In this document: one piece after another, positions 24,946-34,607 of the stretch
Layout of the letters: every line of letters begins with the position of its first letter
How positions within the stretch are numbered: the first letter of the stretch is position 1
DNA from: Rhodocyclaceae bacterium
Lineage (GTDB): Bacteria; Pseudomonadota; Gammaproteobacteria; Burkholderiales; Rhodocyclaceae
Direction: 5' to 3'
Assembly: GCA_008080565.1 (NCBI GenBank)
Contig: VIKE01000015.1
Coordinates: 1-35,746 of the forward strand
DNA: 35,746 nucleotides
Translations under genes and position numbers: made by a program
Notes under the pieces: model-generated
Told to the model about the DNA's origin: nothing
Database searches by the model: none
The model's input: only the letters and a program-made list of their open reading frames with translations

Positions 24946-27156
24946 TTATGACGCAGCACCAGCGTCCACGTAAATGTGTTCCGGTGGCAAACCCGAATGG
25001 TAGCGTTCACACATTGCGCTGTAAGCAGCTTCCAGATGCCGCGTAAAGAGCGTTGAATCAAACAATGGTGTCGAATTTCGACTCTCAACCAACCTCTGCT
25101 TGATGGCCCCCAAGCGCTCCGGGTCGCTCGCCAGTTCACTCGCCAAATTTTCATAGTCCTGCTGCGTGGATGCGATCAACTCTGGCACATCAACGGCACG
25201 CAACAAACTGGCCGCCACACGGGAAGCGAAAGAGGCTCCCATGCGTGTCAGCACAGGCAACCCAGCCCAGAGCGCGTCACTTGTCGTCGTATGAGCGTTA
25301 TAGGGCAGGGTATCCAGAAAGAGATCCGCCAACCGAATACGCGAAAGATGTTCGTCAAGCGGTAGCGAGTTGGCGAAAACCAGGCGACCAGCATCGACGC
25401 CATGCACTTCCGCGTTTTTCCGCAAATTCCGAACAGCATCCGGGTTGGTCTCGAAGAGCCACAGAACAGAATGGGGCACTCTTTTCAGGATGCGCATCCA
25501 GCTGGCAAAAACATCGGGCGTAATCTTGTAATTGTTATTGAAGCAGGCAAATACAAAACCAAAATCGGGTAAGCCAACTTCACTTCGCGTGAAATTTCGG
25601 CTGGAAATTTGCCGATTGGCGTCGTTAACCTGATAGCTATTCGGCAGATAGACAACTTTCTCGGAATAGTACGCTTGGCTCTCGGCCGGAATGAGCGTTC
25701 GATCGGCAACGATATAGTCAATGAAATTCGCCCCCATCGTCCCGGGAAAACCAAGGTAATTCACTTGAACGGGCGCAGCGCGACACGAAAAAATCCCTGG
25801 GCGACAATCTTGGGTATAACCTTTGAGATCGACCGCGATATCGACCCCCATCTCCCTCGACATCAATGCCACATCCCTGTCGGAGCGCTGGCTGACATCG
25901 ATGAATTGATCAAAGGCCGCCGACACCCTTTGGCGCATCTCATCCTGGGAATCCGGACCAAAAGAGAAACCGATCAATTCAAACCTGCTTTTATCGTGCA
26001 GTTCGAACAACTCGACCATCAAATAACTGGTCGCGTGGTTGTGGAAATCAGCCGAGTAGTACCCGATGCGAATCCGTTCATGGCAAGAGGGTTCTGAAAT
26101 TTCGCCGACAGGCGAATTTTCGGGGTATTGCTCAGCGGCGTAACGACTTGCCGCCTTGAGATGGATAGCCAGGTCGTCTTTAAGCGCCAGAATTGCAAAA
26201 GGAGTAGCTGCGCTTATACACCTCCCTTGGCGGACATGCCGTGAGATCAGTTCCAGATCTGCCGCAAAAGTACTCCATTCGCAAATCTGCATCCTCGTGC
26301 GAACGATTTCACCCTGCACATCCTCCGCCAGAGGGTCGTAAACCAAGCTTTTGGCGAAACAATCCGCTGCCGCCTTATATTGCTTTTGCTCGACCAGCAC
26401 CTGCCCCAATTTTCGCCAGGCAACCGCTGACAGTGGAGCCAGTTCGATGGCCTTGCGAACTGCCTCCTCGGCAGATACGTATCGCCGCTGCAAACTCAAT
26501 ACGCCACAATAATTCAACCAGGCTTCGGAAGATGCCGGGTCAAGCTTGATAGCGGCACAAGCCGCTGTTTCTGCGGAAGCAATGTCTTTCAGTCCGCACA
26601 AAGCCACGGCCAAACTTGTCCAGGCCTTGGAGAAATTCGGATCGACCTCGACCGCCTTGCGCGCGGATGCTTCGGCGGACTCGTGCCTGTTTTTGAGAAG
26701 CTGCACGCAACAGAGATTGGCATATGCGGGAGCAAGATTGGGTTGCAGTTCGACCGCTTTATTAAAGAGTGCCTCCGCATCATCAAGACGCCCCTGCTTT
26801 TCACGCAGCATTCCGAGATTGGAATATGCGAAGGCAAAATCAGGCGCCAAGGATATGGCACGTCTGAGGCATCGCTCCGCATCCAGCAATGCTCCAAGTT
26901 CCATAAACTGGAATCCGATACTATTTTGGGCATCAGAATTTTCGCGAGTAAGGCCATCGGTTTTCTTCAGCGCATTCAGCGCCTGCTCGCGCTTCCCCTG
27001 TCCACGAAAGGCGATGCTCAAGTTGTACCAAGCTTCTGGCAAGCTAGGGAATTTGCGGACCAACCGTTGACAACACTCGATTGCGACGGCGTATTGACCA
27101 TTCGCAACAGCAGAATTCGCCTCCCCGATACACTGGGCGATAAATTGATTCGACAT
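24946..27156 (-). CDS. TPR-repeat O-GlcNAc-transferase-like protein (GT41/SPINDLY type)
   Basis: 736 residues. About 1-290 is a TPR superhelix of roughly eight repeats (for example FAYSNLGMLREKQGRLDDAEALFNKAVELQPN). The C-terminal half is the GT41 domain: RIGYYSADFHNHATSYLM, VDLKGYTQDCRPGIFSCRAAPVQVNYLGFPGTMG, IDYIVADRTLIP, FACFNNNYKITP and LFLDTLPYNAHTTTSDALWAGLPVLT, which carry the usual His and UDP-sugar contacts. Bacterial members probably glycosylate proteins or surface structures; the target here is unknown. The sequence is visibly more AT-rich than its neighbours and sits upstream of trpG, which suggests acquisition by transfer. Confidence 0.9.
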   Translation of the reverse strand: MSNQFIAQCIGEANSAVANGQYAVAIECCQRLVRKFPSLPEAWYNLSIAFRGQGKREQALNALKKTDGLTRENSDAQNSIGFQFMELGALLDAERCLRRAISLAPDFAFAYSNLGMLREKQGRLDDAEALFNKAVELQPNLAPAYANLCCVQLLKNRHESAEASARKAVEVDPNFSKAWTSLAVALCGLKDIASAETAACAAIKLDPASSEAWLNYCGVLSLQRRYVSAEEAVRKAIELAPLSAVAWRKLGQVLVEQKQYKAAADCFAKSLVYDPLAEDVQGEIVRTRMQICEWSTFAADLELISRHVRQGRCISAATPFAILALKDDLAIHLKAASRYAAEQYPENSPVGEISEPSCHERIRIGYYSADFHNHATSYLMVELFELHDKSRFELIGFSFGPDSQDEMRQRVSAAFDQFIDVSQRSDRDVALMSREMGVDIAVDLKGYTQDCRPGIFSCRAAPVQVNYLGFPGTMGANFIDYIVADRTLIPAESQAYYSEKVVYLPNSYQVNDANRQISSRNFTRSEVGLPDFGFVFACFNNNYKITPDVFASWMRILKRVPHSVLWLFETNPDAVRNLRKNAEVHGVDAGRLVFANSLPLDEHLSRIRLADLFLDTLPYNAHTTTSDALWAGLPVLTRMGASFASRVAASLLRAVDVPELIASTQQDYENLASELASDPERLGAIKQRLVESRNSTPLFDSTLFTRHLEAAYSAMCERYHSGLPPEHIYVDAGAAS

Positions 27157-27335
27157 GGAGTTGGGTATCTCTGGCTATTAATAACTGGCTTCGATGACCG
27201 CAGTAGGCGCCCACCTGCGGCAGGCTGTTGATTCATTGCCTATTTTACAAGTGCAAGATTCTATATTAAAGGCCCGTCGCGGCACTCATCGGGGGCTTTT
27301 GGATTAAAATGCGGCCTTTCCCGCCGGACCAAGCC

Positions 27336-28346
27336 ATGAGCGCCGAACTTTCGATTCCCCCGCACAGCCTTTCCATCGTCGTCCCGTTCTACAACGAGGA
27401 AGACAACATCGCGCCGCTGGTCAAGCGCGTGCATGAGGCGCTGGTCGGATACGACCATCCGTGGGAGCTGGTGCTGGTCGATGACGGCAGCAGCGATGCG
27501 ACGGTGGATCGCGCCGTGCAGTGTTCGCGCGAATACGGGCCGCACGTCCGCGTTGTCGAACTGACACGCAATTTCAAGCAGACGGCGGCCATGCAGGCGG
27601 GCATCGACGCGGCGCGTGGCGATGTGATCGTGACCATGGACGGCGATCTGCAGAACGATCCGATCGACATTCCGCGCATGGTTGCCCGGCTGATCAACGA
27701 AGACCTTGACCTCGTCGCCGGCTGGCGGCAGAACCGTCAGGACGGCCTGTTCCTGCGCAAGATTCCGTCAAAGATCGCCAACAAGCTGATCGCCCGGATG
27801 ACCGGCGTGCATCTGCGCGACTATGGTTGCAGCCTCAAGGCTTTCCGCGGCAGCGTGATCAAGAGCGTGCGCCTGTATGGCGAAATGCACCGCTTCATCC
27901 CGGCCTGGCTGGCTACCGTCACGACGCCGCGCCGCATCGCGCAGGAGCCGACGACGCACCATGCGCGCACGGCCGGCGTTTCGAAGTACGGCATTTCGCG
28001 CACCTTCCGGGTCATTCTCGATCTCATCGCGGTCTATTTCTTCATGCGCTTCCGCGCCCGCCCGGGTCACTTTTTCGGCGGCATCGGGCTTGGCCTGACT
28101 GCGCTGTCCGGGCTGATCATGACCTGGCTGGCCTGGGTCAAGTTCGGCCTCGGCGAGAACATCGGCGGCCGTCCGCTGCTCATCGTCGGCATCGGCACGT
28201 TGATCGCCGGCATTCACTTCATCACGACCGGCGTGCTGTCCGAACTATTGGCGCGCATCTACTTCGAATCCGGCACCATCCGCTCCTACTCGGCGCGCCC
28301 GGAACGCGATCTGGCGGCTGACGAAGGCTGGCACAAGTCGGCGTGA
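27336..28346 (+). CDS. GT2-family polyprenyl-phosphate glycosyltransferase (GtrB/ArnC/DPM1-like)
   Basis: 336 residues. The GT-A domain has IVVPFYNEEDNI, LVLVDDGSSDATVD, RNFKQTAAMQAGIDAARGDVIVTMDGDLQNDP and the acceptor-side segment LIARMTGVHLRDYGCSLKAFR. Two C-terminal membrane segments follow (about 240-262 and 275-300), as in GtrB and ArnC, which load a sugar onto undecaprenyl phosphate at the cytoplasmic face. The GT39 protein encoded next could be the periplasmic transferase that uses the product. Start at ATG 27336; ATG 27309 would add nine residues. Its TGA overlaps the GTG of the next gene. Confidence 0.9.
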   Translation: MSAELSIPPHSLSIVVPFYNEEDNIAPLVKRVHEALVGYDHPWELVLVDDGSSDATVDRAVQCSREYGPHVRVVELTRNFKQTAAMQAGIDAARGDVIVTMDGDLQNDPIDIPRMVARLINEDLDLVAGWRQNRQDGLFLRKIPSKIANKLIARMTGVHLRDYGCSLKAFRGSVIKSVRLYGEMHRFIPAWLATVTTPRRIAQEPTTHHARTAGVSKYGISRTFRVILDLIAVYFFMRFRARPGHFFGGIGLGLTALSGLIMTWLAWVKFGLGENIGGRPLLIVGIGTLIAGIHFITTGVLSELLARIYFESGTIRSYSARPERDLAADEGWHKSA

Positions 28347-29806
28347 GCCTTTCCACGGTCAACCGGAATAACAGCGTAAAACTGCTGTTTGGCCTGACGG
28401 CCGCCCTGCTCGCCTGGCGCTTCTGGCTACTGCCCCATCTGGGCATCACACTCTACGTCGATGAAGCGCAATACTGGACCTGGGCGCAACACCTCGATTG
28501 GGGCTATTTTTCCAAGCCGCCCGGCGTCGCGGCGCTGATCTGGCTGTCCACCGCGCTGTTCGGCGACGGGCTGGTCGGCGTCAAGGCGCTGTCCATGCTC
28601 TGCTATCCGCTGGCCGCCGCGGCGTGTTGGGCGATTGCCCGCCGGCTCTACGACGAGCGCGTTGCCTTCTGGTCGGCCGTTGCAGTCTTAACCATGCCGA
28701 TTTTTTCCTGGCTCGGCCTGTTTGTTTCGACCGATGCCCTGCTCACGCTGTTCTGGGCGCTGGCGCTGTGGGCTTTCCTGCGGGCTCTGGACAGCGATTC
28801 GTGGGGCGACTGGCTGCTGCTCGGCGTGGTTTGCGGCCTCGGCCTGCTCTCCAAATACACGATGGCGGCCTGGCTCGGCGCTGCCTTCCTGTTCCTGCTG
28901 GCCTTTCACCGCACTCGGCTGGCCTCGGCCAAACCGTGGCTGGCGGTTGCGCTGGCACTGGCGATCCTGGCGCCGAACATCGTCTGGAATGTCACCCACG
29001 ATTTCCCGACCCTCAAGCACACCGCCGACATCACCTTGAACCGCGCCGCCGGCGGCGGGCTGGCCTCGCTCGGCGAATTTTGGGCGGCTCAGTGGATCGC
29101 CTTCGGCCCGGCGCTCGGCAGCGTTTTCCTGCTGCTCCTCGTCCGCGTCCGCGAAAGCTGGCGCGACGACCGGACCCGGCTCCTGCTCTGGTTTGCGCTG
29201 CCGCTGTGGATCGTCGTTTCGGCGCAGGCCATGAAAAGCAGCGCCAACGCCAACTGGGCAGCACCGGCCTTCGCACCGGCCGTCATCGCCGCCGTCGCCT
29301 GGCTGCTGCAACGCGAGAAGAAAAAGCTGCTGATTGTCGGGCTGGCCATCAACCTGCTGATCGTCGGGCTGGTTTATCACTGGCCGCAGGTGATTGCCAC
29401 GGTCAACCCGGAAAAACAGGCAAAATTGAATCCGTTCAAGCGGGCCATGGGCTGGGATGAACTGGGCCGGCAACTGAAGCCGATTCTGCGGGCCCACCCG
29501 GACAGCGTGCTGGTCGCCGACAACCGCACCCTGCTCGCCCACATGCTGTACGAGCTGCGCGACCTCAAGCCGGCCGCCGCCAGCTGGAACCCTTCCGGAA
29601 TCGCCAGCGACCATTACAAACTGACGACCGATCTGCGCCCCTACGTCGGCAAGGATGCGCTCCTGATCACCGACACGGCGCCGGGCGCCGACTTCGCCCC
29701 CCGCTTCGCCCGTATTGAAAAACTCGCCACGCTGAAGGCGCCGCTCGACGCCACGACCAGCCGCGACATGGATGTTTACCTGCTGCATGACTTCAAGGGT
29801 TATTGA
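28343..29806 (+). CDS. GT39-family membrane glycosyltransferase (ArnT/PMT-like)
   Basis: 487 residues with about ten membrane segments. The first periplasmic loop has the catalytic acidic motif YVDEAQYWTWAQH (D40, E41) and SKPPG, as in ArnT-type transferases that move a sugar from undecaprenyl phosphate to lipid A, glycan or protein. A soluble C-terminal domain follows (about 350-487). GTG at 28343 overlaps the GT2 stop. Two dispersed repeat copies lie in this gene: one codes for the N-terminus (STVNRNNSVK), the other for ATVNPEKQAKLN at about 352-363, at the junction of membrane and soluble parts. Confidence 0.88.
   Translation: MSLSTVNRNNSVKLLFGLTAALLAWRFWLLPHLGITLYVDEAQYWTWAQHLDWGYFSKPPGVAALIWLSTALFGDGLVGVKALSMLCYPLAAAACWAIARRLYDERVAFWSAVAVLTMPIFSWLGLFVSTDALLTLFWALALWAFLRALDSDSWGDWLLLGVVCGLGLLSKYTMAAWLGAAFLFLLAFHRTRLASAKPWLAVALALAILAPNIVWNVTHDFPTLKHTADITLNRAAGGGLASLGEFWAAQWIAFGPALGSVFLLLLVRVRESWRDDRTRLLLWFALPLWIVVSAQAMKSSANANWAAPAFAPAVIAAVAWLLQREKKKLLIVGLAINLLIVGLVYHWPQVIATVNPEKQAKLNPFKRAMGWDELGRQLKPILRAHPDSVLVADNRTLLAHMLYELRDLKPAAASWNPSGIASDHYKLTTDLRPYVGKDALLITDTAPGADFAPRFARIEKLATLKAPLDATTSRDMDVYLLHDFKGY
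28349..28386 (+). repeat. dispersed motif, copy 6 (5' end of GT39 gene)
   Basis: TTTCC, core ACGGTCAACC (28355-28364), GGAATAA, then GCGTAAAACTG. It starts 6 bases after the GTG start codon and gives the first coded residues after MS. Confidence 0.8.
29396..29434 (+). repeat. dispersed motif, copy 7 (inside GT39 gene)
   Basis: GCC, core ACGGTCAACC (29399-29408), CGGAAAAA, then GGCAAAATTGAA. It is in the same reading frame as the RluF copy, giving TVNPEKQAK. Confidence 0.85.
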
Positions 29807-30476
29807 GCTTCGCATCGCCGGCGTCGTGTTTGCGCTGCTGGCGGCGGTCTTCGTCGGGTTTCCGGAGATCGACCTGGCCGCCAGCCGGGTTTTCTACCAG
29901 GACGGCAAATGGGCGTTTTCCGGCGGCAACTGGCCGCTGTTCGAACTGCTCTACCGCGGCACACCGCGGGTCGGACAGGCGCTGCTCATCATCCTCGCCA
30001 GCGGTCTGCTGCTGAGCAATTTCAAGCGCATGCGCTGGCTGCATGCACGGCAGACGACCTTCGGCTTCCTGCTCGCCGCCGCACTGCTCGGGCCAGTGCT
30101 GCTCGTCGATGCCACGCTCAAGGATGGCTGGCACCGGGCGCGGCCGGCAACGGTGACTGAATTCGGCGGGCCACTCGCATTCACGCCGGCCTTCGTCCCG
30201 ACCAACCAGTGCGAGAAGAACTGCTCCTTCGTCAGCGGCCATGTCGCCACCGCCGCCTTCGTCATGGCCTTTGGCTGGCTTGGCGCTCCCGCCGTGCGCC
30301 GCCGCTGGCTGCTGGCCAGCCTGGCCGCCGGCACGCTGCTCGCCGTGGTGCGCATGACGGCCGGCGGGCATTTCCTGTCCGACACCATTTTTGCGTGGTT
30401 CGCGACCTATTTCAGCCTGTGGGTGACGGAATGGGCGTTCCGACGGCTCAAATGGCTGCCGCCGACTGCGGACTGA
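29787..30476 (+). CDS. PAP2-family membrane phosphatase
   Basis: 229 residues with about six membrane segments and the three PAP2 motifs: KDGWHRARP, FVSGHVA (PSGH-type) and RMTAGGHFLSD. Such enzymes dephosphorylate lipid phosphates or pyrophosphates such as undecaprenyl pyrophosphate or lipid A. It overlaps the GT39 gene by 20 bases when ATG 29787 is used (ATG 29772 is also possible). With the GT2 and GT39 genes it forms a compact set for making, transferring or recycling a lipid-linked sugar; lipid A decoration is one possibility. Confidence 0.88.
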   Translation: MTSRVIELRIAGVVFALLAAVFVGFPEIDLAASRVFYQDGKWAFSGGNWPLFELLYRGTPRVGQALLIILASGLLLSNFKRMRWLHARQTTFGFLLAAALLGPVLLVDATLKDGWHRARPATVTEFGGPLAFTPAFVPTNQCEKNCSFVSGHVATAAFVMAFGWLGAPAVRRRWLLASLAAGTLLAVVRMTAGGHFLSDTIFAWFATYFSLWVTEWAFRRLKWLPPTAD

Positions 30477-30479
30477 GCA

Positions 30480-30520
30480 ATCTCACGGTCAACCGGAAAA
30501 AATGCCCAAAATTGAAAACC
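30480..30520 (+). repeat. dispersed motif, copy 8 (after PAP2 gene, joined to terminator)
   Basis: CTC, core ACGGTCAACC (30485-30494), GGAAAAAA, then GCCCAAAATTGAAAACC. Its A-rich end overlaps the 5' arm of the terminator hairpin. This is the copy closest to the derived consensus. Confidence 0.9.
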
Positions 30521-30547
30521 GCCGAATCCGGCGGTTTTTTGCTTTTT
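30515..30547 (+). terminator. Rho-independent terminator of the GT2-GT39-PAP2 operon
   Basis: AAAACCGCC and GGCGGTTTT pair over a 6-base loop, followed by further T residues and GCTTTTTG. The start of its 5' arm is shared with repeat copy 8. Confidence 0.9.
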
Positions 30548-30576
30548 GGGTCGTGCGATCAATCAACCCGAGTCCC

Positions 30577-30622
30577 CTCGGAAATCCGAACGCCCGCCCG
30601 GCCGAAACCTCGGGAATCCGGC
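30577..30622 (+). promoter_or_regulatory. two enhancer-like dyads upstream of aspA (AauR-like)
   Basis: CTCGG-AAAT-CCGAA (30577-30590) and CTCGG-GAAT-CCGGC (30609-30622) lie 32 bases apart, about three helical turns. Both resemble TTCGG-N4-CCGAA, reported for AauR, the sigma-54 activator of acidic amino acid use in Pseudomonas. They lie 108 and 76 bases upstream of the -24 element, a normal enhancer distance. Confidence 0.55.
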
Positions 30623-30684
30623 ACCTTCGCATCGCCACCCCAGAAAAACCATTAAAAATCAGTACCCGGCGAACCAATCGCCGC

Positions 30685-30700
30685 TGGCATGACACGTGCA
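30685..30700 (+). promoter_or_regulatory. sigma-54 promoter upstream of aspA
   Basis: TGGCATGACACGTGCA has GG and GC separated by exactly 10 bases and differs from TGGCACG-N4-TTGCA at two positions. It lies about 62 bases before the aspA ATG and almost repeats the element upstream of ansB. Confidence 0.65.
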
Positions 30701-30762
30701 AAGACAAGGCCATGGACGGCACACCAGCCGGACCCACCACAAAACCGAACCGGAGAGACAAC

Positions 30763-32187
<1,425 letters not shown>

Positions 32188-32230
32188 GAACCTGTTCTCG
32201 ATCTTCGGATAGTCACAAACCCGAGCTGCA

Positions 32231-32348
32231 GTTTTGATTGAAAAGTCCGCAAACCCCTCCCGGCCTCCCCTTGTCAGGGGAGGAGCAAACCAAATCGTGC
32301 GCGATCAAGCTCCCTCCCCTGACAAGGGGAGGGCTGGGGAGGGGTTTG
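32231..32348. repeat. 118-bp inverted-repeat element, copy A
   Basis: It starts GTTTTGATTGAAAAG, then two long arms, AAACCCCTCCCGGCCTCCCC and its near-complement ending GGGGAGGGGTTTG, enclose a centre containing GCGCGATCAAGCT. Each arm also contains a small hairpin around TTGTCAGGGG or CCCCTGACAA. Copy B (34608-34725) matches over the whole length. The two arms could form a very stable stem-loop. It lies between aspA and the symporter gene. Confidence 0.92.
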
Positions 32349-32420
32349 GATGACCGACAAAAGATCGCAAACCACTTCCAAGCAAGCCTTTCATTCAATG
32401 CACACAACAAGGAAACCATC

Positions 32421-33725
32421 ATGAAAATGAACCGGTTAACCACCCTGATCATGATCGCCATGGTGCTCGGCGTCATTGTCGGCTACGCCTGCAACACCAT
32501 GGCCGGCGGCCCGGCCGCCGCCAAGGAAATCGCCGGCTATTTCGGCATCCTGACCGACATCTTCCTGCGCCTGATCAAGATGATCATCGCCCCGCTGGTC
32601 TTCGCCACCCTGGTCGTCGGCCTGGCTGGCATGGGTGATTCGAAGACGGTCGGCCGGATCGGCGCCAAGGCGCTCGGCTGGTTCGTCGCCGCCTCGCTGT
32701 GCTCGCTGGCGCTCGGCCTGGTCTTCGCCAATCTGCTGCAACCCGGCGCCAATCTCGGTGTGCCGTTGCCCGAGCTGGGTGCCGCCGTCGGGCTGAAAAC
32801 CAGCGCGCTGAACCTCAAGGATTTCATCACCCACGTCTTCCCGAAGAACTTCTTCGAGGCGATGGCGGCCAATGAAATCCTGCAGATCCTCGTCTTCGCC
32901 GTCTTTTTCGGCCTGGCGCTCGGCCACCTGCACAACCAGGCAGCGCGCAGCCTGGTGAACACGATGGAAGAAGTCGTGCATGTCATGCTCAAGGTCACCG
33001 ACTACGTCATGCGCTTCGCCCCGATCGGCGTTTTTGGCGCCGTCGCCGGCATCATCACGACGCAGGGCCTGGGCATGCTGGTCGTCTTCGGCAAGCTGCT
33101 GGCCAGCTTCTACATCGCCCTCGCCGTACTGTGGCTGGTGCTCATCGCGGCCGGTTACTTCGTGCTTGGCAAGGAAGTCTTCCGCCTGATCAAGCTGGTG
33201 CGCAGCCCGATGCTGCTCGGCTTCTCGACGGCCAGCAGCGAATCGGCCTACCCCAAGCTGATGGAGCAGCTCGAGAAATTCGGCGTCAAGGACCGCATCA
33301 CCGGCTTCGTCCTGCCGCTCGGTTACTCCTTCAACCTCGACGGCTCGATGCTCTACTGCGCCTTTGCCGCGCTGTTCATCGGCCAGGCCTACGGCATCGA
33401 TCTGAGCCTGGGGACGCAGATCACCATGCTGCTGGTCCTCATGATCTCGAGCAAGGGCGTTGCCGGTGTGCCGCGTTCGTCGCTGGTCGTCGTCGCCGCC
33501 GTGCTGCCGATGTTCGGCCTGCCCGAGGCCGGCTTGCTGCTGATCCTCGGCATCGACCACTTCCTCGACATGGGGCGCACGGCGACCAACGTACTCGGCA
33601 ACGCCATCGCCACCGCCGTCGTCGCCAAGTGGGAACAGGCCATCGACCCGGTCGACGAATCCCTCGCCGATGTCGATGATGCGCTGCCGGCAGCCGGCGA
33701 AGATGCCGTGCCAGTCACCGCCTGA
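32421..33725 (+). CDS. dicarboxylate/amino acid:cation symporter (DAACS family)
   Basis: 434 residues of the DctA/GltP/EAAT fold with eight membrane segments and two re-entrant hairpins. Motifs: FLRLIKMIIAPLVFATLVVGLAGMGD, the Ser-rich hairpin FSTASSESAYPKLMEQLEKFG, TM7 LGYSFNLDGSMLY, hairpin 2 ISSKGVAGVPRSSLVVVAAVL and TM8 GIDHFLDMGRTATNVLGNAIATAVVAKWE. These proteins import C4-dicarboxylates, aspartate or glutamate with Na+ or H+; placement between aspA and ansB favours aspartate or fumarate-type substrates. ATG at 32421 follows AAGGAA; the upstream frame runs through repeat copy A and is not coding. A hydrophilic acidic tail ends the protein. Confidence 0.93.
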   Translation: MKMNRLTTLIMIAMVLGVIVGYACNTMAGGPAAAKEIAGYFGILTDIFLRLIKMIIAPLVFATLVVGLAGMGDSKTVGRIGAKALGWFVAASLCSLALGLVFANLLQPGANLGVPLPELGAAVGLKTSALNLKDFITHVFPKNFFEAMAANEILQILVFAVFFGLALGHLHNQAARSLVNTMEEVVHVMLKVTDYVMRFAPIGVFGAVAGIITTQGLGMLVVFGKLLASFYIALAVLWLVLIAAGYFVLGKEVFRLIKLVRSPMLLGFSTASSESAYPKLMEQLEKFGVKDRITGFVLPLGYSFNLDGSMLYCAFAALFIGQAYGIDLSLGTQITMLLVLMISSKGVAGVPRSSLVVVAAVLPMFGLPEAGLLLILGIDHFLDMGRTATNVLGNAIATAVVAKWEQAIDPVDESLADVDDALPAAGEDAVPVTA

Positions 33726-33740
33726 CCATCCCTCCTCTGA

Positions 33741-33771
33741 GGTTCGGCCGCCCTCGCGCCGAACCTTTTTT
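33741..33771 (+). terminator. terminator 1 after the symporter gene
   Basis: GGTTCGGC and GCCGAACC form a perfect 8-bp stem with a 9-base loop, then TTTTTT. Confidence 0.93.
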
Positions 33772-33774
33772 GAC

Positions 33775-33807
33775 GACCCGGCGCCCCCCGCGCCGGGTCA
33801 TTTTTTT
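33775..33807 (+). terminator. terminator 2, directly upstream of the TauE/SafE gene
   Basis: GACCCGGCG and CGCCGGGTC form a perfect 9-bp stem, followed by ATTTTTTT. The T-run ends 9 bases before the next ATG, so it either terminates residual read-through or acts as a leader structure for the next gene. Confidence 0.88.
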
Positions 33808-33816
33808 GAGTTCGCC

Positions 33817-34572
33817 ATGACTATCGACTGGTTCATCCTCGCTCCCGCCGCCTTCTTCGCCGGCATGGTCGACGCCGTGGTCGGCGGCGGCGGTCTGATC
33901 CAGATTCCGGTGCTGCTCTCCGCCTTCCCGCAGACCGGCATCCCGACGCTGTTCGGCACCAACAAGGTATCGAGCATCGCCGGCACCGGCGCCTCGCTGT
34001 GGCGCTACGCCCGCGCCGTGCGCATTCCCTGGCGACTGGTGCTGCCCGCCACGGCCGCCGCGCTGCTCGGCGCCTGGCTGGGTGCCGCCGTGGTCGCCTG
34101 GATTCCACGCGAAGCCATGCGGCCGCTGGTCGTCGTCATGATGCTGGCCGTTGCCATCTACACCTTCCTGCGCAAGAACCTGGGGCAGGAGGAAACCCAC
34201 GAGCCGCGTCCCGGCGACCTTTGGCGCGGCGCCCTGTTCGGGCTGGTCATCGGCTTCTACGACGGCTTCTTCGGGCCGGGCACCGGCAGCTTCCTGATTT
34301 TCGGCTTCGTCCGCGTCTTCGGCATGGATTTCATCCGCGCCTCGGCCAGCGCCAAGGTCGTCAATTTCGCCACCAACATCTCGGCCATCGGCTTCTTTGC
34401 CAGCCACGGCCCCATCCTGTGGGCGGTCGGCCTGACCATGGCGGCCTGCAACCTGGCCGGCGCCTACGTCGGCACCCACCTCGCGCTGAAACATGGCGCC
34501 GGCTTCATCCGCAAGGCTTTCCTCGGCGTCGTCAGCGTGCTGATCGTCAAGCAGCTGGTTGAAATCTTCTGA
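33817..34572 (+). CDS. TauE/SafE (TSUP) family sulfite/organic anion exporter-like transporter
   Basis: 251 residues with about eight membrane segments. The TSUP signature is present in both halves: FFAGMVDAVVGGGGLIQIPVLL with GTNKVSSIAGTGASLWRYAR, then LVIGFYDGFFGPGTGSFLIF with SASAKVVNFATNISAIGFF. It is most like the YfcA branch. Family members move sulfite, sulfoacetate, taurine-related or other small anions; the substrate here cannot be told. The ATG at 33817 has only a weak GAG ahead of it and sits 9 bases after a terminator T-run. Repeat copy B follows downstream. Confidence 0.9.
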   Translation: MTIDWFILAPAAFFAGMVDAVVGGGGLIQIPVLLSAFPQTGIPTLFGTNKVSSIAGTGASLWRYARAVRIPWRLVLPATAAALLGAWLGAAVVAWIPREAMRPLVVVMMLAVAIYTFLRKNLGQEETHEPRPGDLWRGALFGLVIGFYDGFFGPGTGSFLIFGFVRVFGMDFIRASASAKVVNFATNISAIGFFASHGPILWAVGLTMAACNLAGAYVGTHLALKHGAGFIRKAFLGVVSVLIVKQLVEIF

Positions 34573-34607
34573 GTGGCTGCCCACGGTCTTTCTGAAACCT
34601 GGAAGCC

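Noticed and set aside
32238..32420. N-terminal extension of the symporter through repeat copy A
   Set aside because: The extension is a translation of the inverted repeat; ATG 32421 has a good ribosome site and begins the conserved membrane domain.
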